A stretch of 64,000 bases of DNA from Aureimonas flava (GTDB lineage Bacteria > Pseudomonadota > Alphaproteobacteria > Rhizobiales > Rhizobiaceae), in NCBI RefSeq assembly GCF_003583935.1, contig NZ_QYRN01000007.1, positions 62,001-126,000 of the forward strand. Direction: 5' to 3'. This document shows, piece by piece, positions 16,606-23,748 of this stretch. Under the pieces are notes generated by a model. That model was given only the letters and a program-made list of their open reading frames with translations. It was not told the DNA's origin and made no database searches. The position numbers and the translations under genes were made by a program. Numbering within the stretch: position 1 is the first letter of the stretch; each line of letters opens with the position of its first letter.

Positions 16606-16971
16606 ATGACCGCAGCACCCGACATCTTCGCGCGCGCCGGCGACGGCGCGTGGGAGGCGACGCCCGACGGCAACGAGCGGCGCATCGTCTGCTGGACGTC
16701 CGAGCTGATGATGGTGGAGTTCCGCTTCGAGGCCGGCGGCGTCGGCTGGCTGCACGAGCATCCGCACGTCCAGTCGAGCTACGTCGCCGAGGGCGCGTTC
16801 GAGGTGACGATCGACGGACGCACCGAGCGCCTCGAGGCGGGCGACGCCTTCGTGGTGCCCTCCGGGCTCCGGCACGGGGTGAAGGCCCTGGAGAAGGGGC
16901 GCCTCGTGGACACGTTCACGCCGTTCCGGGCCGACTTCCTGCCCCCGGCGGACGGGTCCGGCGCGGACTGA
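16606..16971 (+). CDS. kdgF: cupin KdgF, unsaturated uronate-processing protein
   Basis: A 121-aa single-domain cupin. The motifs HEHPHVQSSYVAEGAFEVTIDGRTERLEAGDAFVVPSGLRHGVKALEKG supply the metal ligands HxH, Q and H expected of KdgF. The ending LVDTFTPFRADFL matches the KdgF pattern of a late F/SPxRxDFL. KdgF accelerates ring opening of 4,5-unsaturated galacturonate to the linear ketouronate that KduI uses. GAGGTG lies just upstream of the ATG, overlapping the end of kduD. The gene order kduI-kduD-kdgF supports the assignment. Alternative: a generic cupin of unknown substrate. Confidence 0.85.
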   Translation: MTAAPDIFARAGDGAWEATPDGNERRIVCWTSELMMVEFRFEAGGVGWLHEHPHVQSSYVAEGAFEVTIDGRTERLEAGDAFVVPSGLRHGVKALEKGRLVDTFTPFRADFLPPADGSGAD

Positions 16972-16998
16972 GCCGCGGGCGGGGCGCTCGGGCCGCGA

Positions 16999-17688
16999 TC
17001 ACACGCCGAGCCAGCGGTCCTGCATCTTGCGGTCGAGCGCGGCCGGCGCGCCGGTCCAGACGCTCCGCCCGTTGGCCAGCACCACGCAGCGGTCGGCCAC
17101 GGGCAGGAGTTCCGACAGGGTCTTGTCGACCACCACGATCGACAGCGCCTCGCCCCGGAGGGACCGGATCGCCGCCCAGATCTCCTGGCGGATCAGCGGC
17201 GCGAGGCCCTCGGTCGCCTCGTCCAGCACCAGAAGGCGCGGATTGGTCATCAGGGCGCGGCCGATCGCCACCATCTGCTGCTCGCCGCCCGACAGGAGCC
17301 CGGCCGGCTGATCGCGCCGCTCGGCGAGGCGCGGAAACAGCGCCTCGACGCGGGCCAGCGTCCACGGCCCCTTGCGGGCCGCCACCAGAAGGTTCTCGCG
17401 CACGCTGAGCGAGCGGAAGCAGCGCCGTCCCTCCGGCACGAGGCCGATGCCGAGCCGGGCGATGCGGTGCGGCGGCGTGCCGGCGATGCTCCGGCCGGCG
17501 AAGCGCAGGGTTTTCGCGCGCGCCGTCGCCAGGCCGCACACGGAGCGTATGGTCGTGGTCTTGCCCATGCCGTTGCGCCCGGCCAGCGCCACGACCTCGC
17601 CCTCGCCCACCGCGAGGTCGACGCCGAACAGCGCCTGGCTCGCGCCGTAGAAGGCCGACAGGTCGCGCACGTCCAGAAGCGGGGTCAC
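16999..17688 (-). CDS. ABC transporter ATP-binding protein, LivF type
   Basis: A 229-aa ATPase with Walker A GRNGMGKTTT, the LivF-like PPHRIARLGIGLVPEGRRCFRSLSVRENL, signature LLSGGEQQMVAIGRAL and Walker B LLVLDEATEGLAP. LivF-type subunits work with LivG on the cytosolic face of LivHM permeases, importing branched-chain amino acids, aromatic acids, amides or urea. It is the last gene of a minus-strand operon. Its ATG overlaps the stop of the LivG gene by four bases. Confidence 0.93.
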   Translation of the reverse strand: MTPLLDVRDLSAFYGASQALFGVDLAVGEGEVVALAGRNGMGKTTTIRSVCGLATARAKTLRFAGRSIAGTPPHRIARLGIGLVPEGRRCFRSLSVRENLLVAARKGPWTLARVEALFPRLAERRDQPAGLLSGGEQQMVAIGRALMTNPRLLVLDEATEGLAPLIRQEIWAAIRSLRGEALSIVVVDKTLSELLPVADRCVVLANGRSVWTGAPAALDRKMQDRWLGV

Positions 17689-18437
17689 GCCGCGTCCTCC
17701 CCGAGATAGGCTTCCCGCACGATCGGGTCGCCGCGGATCTCGTCCGGCGTGCCGGTCGCCACGATACGCCCGTACACCAGCACCGAGATCCGGTCGGCCA
17801 GCGCGAACACGGCGTCCATGTCGTGCTCCACCATCAGGATCGGCGCCTCGCGCCGCAGCTCGGACAGGAGGGCGGTGAGCTCGCGCGAGCCCTCCGACCC
17901 CATGCCCGCCATCGGCTCGTCCATCAGCAGGGCGCGCGAGCCGAGCGCCAGCACCAGCGCGACCTCCAGCCGTCGCCGCTCGCCGTGCGAGAGCGCGGCG
18001 GCGGGAACGCCCGCCCGCCCCTCCAGGCCGACCCGCGCCAGCGCGGCGAGGGCCGGCTCGCGCAGCGAGCGGTCGAGCGCGACGGGCCGGAAGAAGCGGA
18101 AGCTGGTGCCCTGGCGCGCCTGGACGGCGAGCATGGCATGGGCGAGCGCCGTGAACTCGGGCACCACGGTGGAGACCTGGAAGGTGCGGCCGAGTCCGGC
18201 GCGAGCCCGCTCGGCCGGCGACAGGCCGGTGATGTCGCCGCCGTCGAAGAAGACGCGGCCGGTATCGGGCGCCACCGAGCCGCAGATCTGGTGGATCAGC
18301 GTCGACTTGCCCGCCCCGTTCGGCCCGATCAGCGCATGGATCTCGCCGGGGCGCAGATCGAGGCTGACGTCGTCGGTGACCTTGAGCGCGCCGAAGCTCT
18401 TGCGCAGGTTCGCGATGCGCAGGATCGGCTCAGCCAT
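17685..18437 (-). CDS. ABC transporter ATP-binding protein, LivG type
   Basis: A 250-aa ATPase beginning MAEPILRIANLRKSFGALKVTDDVSLDLRPGEIHALIGPNGAGKSTLIHQICG (Walker A). The family-typical GLGRTFQVSTVVPEFTALAHAMLAVQAR is followed by signature LSHGERRRLEVALVL, Walker B ALLMDEPMAGMG and MVEHDMDAVFALADRISVL (H-loop). The C-terminal REAYLGE end is usual for LivG. It overlaps the LivM gene by eight bases. Confidence 0.94.
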   Translation of the reverse strand: MAEPILRIANLRKSFGALKVTDDVSLDLRPGEIHALIGPNGAGKSTLIHQICGSVAPDTGRVFFDGGDITGLSPAERARAGLGRTFQVSTVVPEFTALAHAMLAVQARQGTSFRFFRPVALDRSLREPALAALARVGLEGRAGVPAAALSHGERRRLEVALVLALGSRALLMDEPMAGMGSEGSRELTALLSELRREAPILMVEHDMDAVFALADRISVLVYGRIVATGTPDEIRGDPIVREAYLGEDAA

Positions 18438-19425
18438 GAGAGGCGCCCCTCGGTGCCAGGAGGCTCATCAGCCCGCCGCGCCCGACCAGGACGACGGCCA
18501 GAAGCGCGAGCCCGAGAAAGAACTGCCAGCGTTCGGTGAGCCCGCCGAGCGCATGCTCGAGCAGGACGTAGAGCGCGGCGCCCGCCAGCGGACCGGCCAG
18601 GCGGCCGACGCCGCCCAGCACCACGAGCACGATCAGCTCGCCCGACATGTGCCAGGACATCATGGAGGGGCTGACGAAGCGGTTGAGCTCGGCGTAGAGC
18701 GCCCCCGCCAGCGCCGTCATCATCCCCGACAGGACGAATGCCACGAGCTGGACCCGCCGGGGCTCGACGCCCAGCGAGGCGAGGCGCACGCCGCTCTGGC
18801 GCGCCGCCTGGAGCGCCGCGCCGAAGCGCGACGCCTTAACCAGCGCGAAGGCCGCAAGGCCCGCCACCAGCGCGCCGAAGGCGATCAGGAAGAAGGGCAT
18901 GGGTCGCATCGTGCGCAGGCCGAGGAAGCCGTTGCGCACCGCGATCGGCAGCCCGTCCTCGCCGCCGTATCCGGGCCAGGCGACGGCGAGGTAGTAGACC
19001 ATCTGCGCGAAGGCGAGCGTGATCATGATGAAGGCGACGCCGCTGGTGCGCAGGCTGATCGCCCCGACGAACAGCGCGAAGAGCCCGGCGGCGGAGAGCG
19101 ACAGCAGCCACACGTAGCCCATCTCGGCGAGGGCCGGCACGCCGGGCAGGAGCGGGACGCCCTCCATCGCGTGCGAGGCGACGATGCCGGCCATGTAGCC
19201 GCCGATCCCGAAGAAGGCGGCATGGCCGAGCGAGACCAGCCCGCCGAGCCCCAGCGCGAGATTGAGCCCCGTGGCGGCGAGGCCGAGGATCGCGATGCGC
19301 GCGGCGAGCGTGAGGTAGAAGGTCTCGCCGGCGAGGCTCGCCCAGAGGGCGAGGGCGAGCGGCAGGGCGATCACCGCGAGGCTCGCGAGGAGCGCGCGCG
19401 CGGATGCGGGCGAACGGTCAGGCAT
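18430..19425 (-). CDS. ABC transporter permease, LivM type
   Basis: A 331-aa permease with about nine membrane helices and the LivM hallmarks GLNLALGLGGLVSLGHAAFFGIGGYMAGI, AFIMITLAFAQMVYYLAV (the LivM TLAFAQM motif) and the EAA-like GAALQAARQSGVRLASLGVEPRRVQLVAFVLSGMMTALAGALYA. It ends with a basic cytosolic tail. It overlaps both neighbouring transporter genes by eight bases, implying obligate co-expression. Confidence 0.94.
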   Translation of the reverse strand: MPDRSPASARALLASLAVIALPLALALWASLAGETFYLTLAARIAILGLAATGLNLALGLGGLVSLGHAAFFGIGGYMAGIVASHAMEGVPLLPGVPALAEMGYVWLLSLSAAGLFALFVGAISLRTSGVAFIMITLAFAQMVYYLAVAWPGYGGEDGLPIAVRNGFLGLRTMRPMPFFLIAFGALVAGLAAFALVKASRFGAALQAARQSGVRLASLGVEPRRVQLVAFVLSGMMTALAGALYAELNRFVSPSMMSWHMSGELIVLVVLGGVGRLAGPLAGAALYVLLEHALGGLTERWQFFLGLALLAVVLVGRGGLMSLLAPRGASHG

Positions 19426-20338
19426 GGGACGCGAAGAGCCCTCTCGGACGCAGGGCGAGGATCACGGCCATCACCACGTAGATCAGCATGGAGGCGAGGC
19501 CGCTGCCCACGAGGCCGGCCTCGGCGGGCGGGACGAACAGGCCGGCGATGCGGGGCAGGAAGAACCGGCCGGCCGTGTCCACCAGGCCGACCAGCAGCGC
19601 GCCGAGCAGCGCCCCGCGCACCGAGCCGATCCCGCCGATGACGATCACCACGAAGGCGAGGATCAGCACCGGTTCGCCCATGCCGACCTGCACCGACTGG
19701 AGCGCGCCGACGGTGGCGCCCGCCAGGCCCGCCAGCGCGGCGCCGAGCGCGAAGACGATCGTGTTGAGGCGGCCGATGTCGACGCCCAGCGCGGCGATCA
19801 TCTCCCGGTCGTTCTCGCCGGCGCGGATGCGCATGCCGAGCCGCGTGCGGGAGATCAGGAGATAGAGCCCGAGCGCCACCGCGACGCCGAGGCCGATCAC
19901 CGCGAGGCGATAGACCGGGTACTGCACCCCGCCCGGCAGGGTCGCCGCGCCCTGGAGCACCGGCGGAATGTCGAGATAGAGCGGGAACGAGCCGAACAGC
20001 CAGCGCGTGCCCTCGGAGAAGACCAGGATCAGCGCGAAGGTGGCGAGCACCTGGTCGAGATGGTCGCGCGCGTAGAGCCGGCGGATCACGGCGGCCTCCA
20101 CCAGCGTGCCGGCGGCCGCCGCGCCGGCGAGGCTCGCGGCAAGCCCCAGCCAGAACGACCCGGTGGCCGCCGCCACGGCGGCGCAGGCGAAGGCTCCCAC
20201 CATGTAGAAGGAGCCGTGCGCCAGGTTGATGAGGCCCATGACGCCGAAGATCAGCGTCAGCCCGGCCGACATCAGGAAGAGCATCACGCCGAGCTGCAGC
20301 CCGTTCAGGACCTGCTCGGCCAGGAGCGTGGCGGACAA
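19418..20338 (-). CDS. ABC transporter permease, LivH type
   Basis: A 306-aa permease with eight or so helices. It has QVLNGLQLGVMLFLMSAGLTLIFGVMGLINLAHGSFYMVGAF (the canonical LivH start with INLAHG), LGMRIRAGENDREMIAALGVDIGRLNTIVFALGAALAGLAGA, and VVIVIGGIGSVRGALLGALLVGLVDTAGRF. It forms the membrane channel with LivM. The binding-protein gene ends 13 bases upstream of its start. Confidence 0.95.
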   Translation of the reverse strand: MSATLLAEQVLNGLQLGVMLFLMSAGLTLIFGVMGLINLAHGSFYMVGAFACAAVAAATGSFWLGLAASLAGAAAAGTLVEAAVIRRLYARDHLDQVLATFALILVFSEGTRWLFGSFPLYLDIPPVLQGAATLPGGVQYPVYRLAVIGLGVAVALGLYLLISRTRLGMRIRAGENDREMIAALGVDIGRLNTIVFALGAALAGLAGATVGALQSVQVGMGEPVLILAFVVIVIGGIGSVRGALLGALLVGLVDTAGRFFLPRIAGLFVPPAEAGLVGSGLASMLIYVVMAVILALRPRGLFASHA

Positions 20339-20351
20339 GCGAGCCGCCCCG

Positions 20352-21488
20352 TCACATCTGGCATTCGGCGGCGTAGGCGTCGCCGTGATCGGCGAAGATC
20401 TTCTCCACGATGTGGTTGGTGAGCGTGCCGTTCTCGTCCACCACCTCGGTCAGGTAGATGTCCTGGATCGGGTGCTGGTTGGTGTTGAAGGCGAACTTGC
20501 CGCGCGGCGACTGGATGTCGGCCTTGAGCAGCGCGGCGCGGAAGGCCTCCGTGTCGGAGGGCTCGGCCGTCCTGTGGGCGGAGAGGATGAGCTGCGCGGC
20601 GTCGAAGGCCTGCACCGCGTAGATCGAGGGCAGGCGCTTGTACTCGGCCTGGAACGCCTCCAGGAACCGCTTGCTGGCCGGATTGTCGAGGTCCTTGGCC
20701 CACTGGCCGGAATTCTTCACGCCGAGGGCCGCCTGGCCGATGGCGCCCAGCACGTCCTGGCTGAACGAGAAGCCCGGGCCCATCAGCGGCACGTCGGAGC
20801 CGGACTGGGCGTACTGCTTCATGAAGGCGATGCCCATGCCGCCGGGCAGGAACACGAAGGCCCCGTCGGCGCCCGAGGCGCGGATCTGGGCGATCTCGGC
20901 GGCATAGTCGGTCTGGCCGACCTGGGTGTATATCTCGCCCGCGATCTCGCCCTTGTAGTAGCGCTTGAAGCCGGTCAGCGAGTCCTTACCCGCCGGGTAG
21001 TTGGGCGCCATGATGAACATCTTCTTGTGGTCGCGGTTGGCGTACTCGCCCATCGCCTCGTGAAGATTGTCGTTCTGGTAGGCGGCGTTGAAGTAGAGCG
21101 GGTTGCAGCCCTTGCCGGCGAGCGCGGCGGGGGCCGCGTTGGTCGAGACGTAGAACTTGTCCTGCGCGGTGACGGACGGCGCCACCGCCATCAGGATGTT
21201 GGAGAAGACGATGCCGGTGAGCACGCCGACATCCTCGCTCTGGATCATCTTGTCGGCGATCTGGACCGCGAGCTCGGGCTTCTGGCCGTCGTCCTCCACC
21301 AGCACCTCGACGTCGCTCGCGCCCGACTGCTTGACCGCCAGCATGAAGCCGTCGCGCGTGTCGATGCCGAGCCCGGCGCCGGGGCCGGAAAGGGTGGTGA
21401 TCATGCCGATCTTCAGCGGCTCGGCGGACGCGGCGCCGAGGCCGGTCAGGAGGGCCAGAGCCGTCAGGGCTGCGGTCTTCGTCTTCAT
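20352..21488 (-). CDS. periplasmic substrate-binding protein of the Liv-type ABC transporter
   Basis: A 378-aa type I periplasmic binding protein (Leu/Ile/Val-binding fold). It has a Sec signal peptide MKTKTAALTALALLTGLGAASA and mature start EPLKIGMITTLSGPGAGLGIDTRDGFMLAVKQSG. GAGGA lies upstream of the ATG. Later landmarks are VEDDGQKPELAVQIADKMI, FIMAPNYPAGKDSLTGFKRYY, ADGAFVFLPGGMGIAFMKQYAQSG and PSIYAVQAFDAAQLI. The ligand is not readable from sequence. Its position between an aryl-CoA-ligase-like gene and LivH suggests an aromatic or other organic acid rather than branched-chain amino acids. AAECQM contains a late cysteine paired with the one in KGCNPLYF. Confidence 0.92.
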   Translation of the reverse strand: MKTKTAALTALALLTGLGAASAEPLKIGMITTLSGPGAGLGIDTRDGFMLAVKQSGASDVEVLVEDDGQKPELAVQIADKMIQSEDVGVLTGIVFSNILMAVAPSVTAQDKFYVSTNAAPAALAGKGCNPLYFNAAYQNDNLHEAMGEYANRDHKKMFIMAPNYPAGKDSLTGFKRYYKGEIAGEIYTQVGQTDYAAEIAQIRASGADGAFVFLPGGMGIAFMKQYAQSGSDVPLMGPGFSFSQDVLGAIGQAALGVKNSGQWAKDLDNPASKRFLEAFQAEYKRLPSIYAVQAFDAAQLILSAHRTAEPSDTEAFRAALLKADIQSPRGKFAFNTNQHPIQDIYLTEVVDENGTLTNHIVEKIFADHGDAYAAECQM

Positions 21489-21544
21489 CGGTTCGTCCTC
21501 TGGTCTGTCGCGAGCGCCGGGCGGCGGGAACGGGGAAGGGCGGG

Positions 21545-23212
21545 TCAGGAAGGGCTGGCGGGCACCGTCGCGGCTTCCGCGACGGGGAAGGCGGGACGGC
21601 GTAGCCGGAAACGCTGCACCTTGCCCGATTCGGTCTTGGGAAGGGCGTCCAGGAACACCACGGAGCGGGGATACTTGTAGGGGGCGATGGTCGCCTTCAC
21701 GTGATCCTGCAGACGCTTCGCCATCGCCTCGTCCCCCGCCATCCCGTCGCCGAGCACCACATGCGCCTCGACGATGCAGCCGCGCTCCGCGTCGTCCTGG
21801 CCGATCACCGCGCATTCGCGCACGGCCGGATGCTTCAGAAGCGCCGCCTCCACCTCGGGGCCCGCGATGTTGTAGCCGGCCGAGACGATCATGTCGTCGG
21901 TTCTCGCGCAGAAACGGAAGCGGCCGTCCGCGTCCTGGACGAAGGCGTCGCCGGTGAGGTTCCAGCCGTCGCGCACGAAGTCGCGCTGGCGCGCGTCGGC
22001 GAGGTAGCGGCAGCCGAGCGGGCCGCGCACGGCGAGCCGGCCGACCGTGCCGCGCGGCACCTCGCGCATCGCCTCGTCGACGATCCGCGCCTCGTAGCCG
22101 GCGAGCGGCCGGCCGGTGGAGCCGGCTCGTGCGTCGCCGAGCCGGTTGGAGATGAAGATGTGCAGCATCTCCGTGCCGCCGATCCCGTCCAGGATGGGGC
22201 GGCCCGTGCGCGCCGTCCATTCCTCGAAGATCGGCGCCGGCAGCGTCTCGCCCGCCGACACGGCGACGCGCAGCGAGGCGAAGTCGGACGGGTCCCGCGA
22301 GGCGGCCAGCATCGCGCGGTAGGCGGTCGGCGCGGTGAAGCAGACGGTGACGCCGCGCTCGCGGATGACCTCCACCAGACGGGGCGGCGAGGCGTCCTCG
22401 ACCAGCACGGCCGCCGCGCCGAAGCGCAGCGGGAAGATCGCCAGACCGCCGAGGCCGAAGGTGAAGGCCAGCGGCGGCGAGCCGGCGAAGACGTCCGCCG
22501 GCCGCACGTCCAGCACCTCCCTCGCATAGGCGTCCGCGACGATCAGGAGGTCGCGGTGGAAGTGCATGGTCGCCTTGGGCACGCCGGTCGAGCCCGACGT
22601 GAAGCCGAGGAGGGCGACGTCGTCGCGCCCGACCGGCGGCGGATCGAAGTCGCAGGACTTGCCGACCGCCAGGCGGTCCAGCTCCGCGTCGTGCGCGGCG
22701 GTCCCGTCGAAGGCGACGACGCGGGCGAGGAACCGGCTCTCGGCCGCCACCGCCTCGATCTCGCCGAGCAGCCGCGCGTCGCACAGCGCGAAGGCGATCT
22801 CGGCCTTGTCCACGATCTTGGCGAGTTCGCCCGCCCGCAGCATCGGCATCGTGTTGACGGCCACGGCGCCGACCTTGGTGACCGCGAGCCAGGCCGCGAC
22901 CATGGCCGGGTTGTTGCCCGAACGGATCAGGACGCGGTTGCCCGGCCGCACGCCGAGGTCGTCCACCAGCGCGTGGGCGAGACGGTTGGTCCAGTCGGCG
23001 AGCTCGCGATAGGTCCGCGTGCGGCCGTTGCCGATCAGCGCGGGGCGCTCGCCGAAGCCGCGCTCCACCATCCGGTCGGTGAGTTCCACGGCGGCGTTCA
23101 GCCAGTCCGGGTAGCGGTGGGAGCCGGCGCGCATCACGGGCCAGTCGGCGGGGTCGGGAAGGTTGTCCCGCGCGAAGGTGTCGGAGTGACCGCTCGGTCC
23201 CAGCATGCTCAT
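21545..23212 (-). CDS. acyl-CoA synthetase, benzoate/2-aminobenzoate-CoA ligase-like
   Basis: An AMP-forming CoA ligase of 555 aa from the ATG chosen here (MSMLGPSG); an ATG two codons later has equally good spacing to GGAG. The ANL core motifs are FTSGSTGVPKATMHFHRD (P-loop), SAGETLPAPIFEEWTARTG, DGIGGTEMLHIFISN (adenylate-binding TE), GWNLTGDAF and DDMIVSAGYNIAGPEVEAAL, and the catalytic lysine in LPKTESGKVQRF. The MHFHRD continuation and ending resemble benzoate- and 2-aminobenzoate-CoA ligases. It would activate the acid imported by the neighbouring ABC transporter. It is the first gene of the minus-strand transport operon, and the 56-base gap to the binding-protein gene carries no obvious terminator. 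Confidence 0.85.
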   Translation of the reverse strand: MSMLGPSGHSDTFARDNLPDPADWPVMRAGSHRYPDWLNAAVELTDRMVERGFGERPALIGNGRTRTYRELADWTNRLAHALVDDLGVRPGNRVLIRSGNNPAMVAAWLAVTKVGAVAVNTMPMLRAGELAKIVDKAEIAFALCDARLLGEIEAVAAESRFLARVVAFDGTAAHDAELDRLAVGKSCDFDPPPVGRDDVALLGFTSGSTGVPKATMHFHRDLLIVADAYAREVLDVRPADVFAGSPPLAFTFGLGGLAIFPLRFGAAAVLVEDASPPRLVEVIRERGVTVCFTAPTAYRAMLAASRDPSDFASLRVAVSAGETLPAPIFEEWTARTGRPILDGIGGTEMLHIFISNRLGDARAGSTGRPLAGYEARIVDEAMREVPRGTVGRLAVRGPLGCRYLADARQRDFVRDGWNLTGDAFVQDADGRFRFCARTDDMIVSAGYNIAGPEVEAALLKHPAVRECAVIGQDDAERGCIVEAHVVLGDGMAGDEAMAKRLQDHVKATIAPYKYPRSVVFLDALPKTESGKVQRFRLRRPAFPVAEAATVPASPS

Positions 23213-23290
23213 CGCTCCATGCTCCCGATCCAGGCTCCCGGCCAGGGAGCGTCCATATCGTGAGCATGGCACCCTCCTGCCCGGTCTTCA

Positions 23291-23320
23291 AGCATATTAT
23301 TTTAGGCCTATAGTATATTC
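23291..23320 (-). promoter_or_regulatory. AT-rich promoter region of the ligase/ABC operon
   Basis: A short strongly AT-rich stretch (ATATTATTTTAG and TATAGTATATT) around the 8-bp palindrome TAGGCCTA (23303-23310), about 80-110 bases upstream of the ligase start. Such a pocket is rare here and is likely a promoter with an operator. No regulator gene is adjacent. Confidence 0.45.
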
Positions 23321-23368
23321 GATCGGCGGCGCATCGGCGCCCGCTCGTGGGGGTTCGGCATAGAAAAA

Positions 23369-23388
23369 GGCCGCCCCGAAGGGCGGCC
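23369..23388 (-). terminator. rho-independent terminator of the 56-aa gene
   Basis: GGCCGCCC (23369-23376), a four-base loop, and GGGCGGCC (23381-23388). On the minus strand the hairpin is followed by TTTTT, so it ends minus-strand transcription coming from the small gene just upstream. Confidence 0.8.
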
Positions 23389-23412
23389 TGGTCTAGAAAC
23401 GGCGACGGCATG

Positions 23413-23583
23413 TCAGGAGGTGGGATCGGGTGTCCGGTCCGCGGCGGCCCGCTCGCTTGCGATCAATGCGATGTCGAGGCAAGCCATCACCGGCTCCAGC
23501 CGCAGCGTCATGGCCTCGCGCTGGGCCTGGACGATACGGCGGATCAATCGGCGTTCCATGCCCTTCTTCCTTGAGTTGCGCAT
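23413..23583 (-). CDS. small basic helical protein, 56 aa, unknown function
   Basis: The ATG is preceded by GGGAGG five bases upstream, and a good terminator follows 25 bases after the stop. The product begins MRNSRKKGMERRLIRRIVQAQREAM and continues TLRLEPVMACLDIALIASERAAADR, a basic N-terminal part and a helix-forming remainder. No signal peptide or membrane segment is seen. I know no named family. The gene stands alone between two unrelated minus-strand operons. TCAC-nn-GTGA (23669-23678) upstream may be an operator. Small size leaves some doubt. Confidence 0.6.
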   Translation of the reverse strand: MRNSRKKGMERRLIRRIVQAQREAMTLRLEPVMACLDIALIASERAAADRTPDPTS

Positions 23584-23748
23584 CCGTGCCTCCCAATACG
23601 ATGCGTCCGACAGGCTGTGCCTTGCGCGGCACCATGTCGAGCACCCGAGCGTCAAATCCACACATAACTCACAAGTGAATTCAAGGGTGGATATGCAACT
23701 TGCGCGCACAGTCGCACCCTGACCCCTCGATCACGGCGGCCGAACGCG

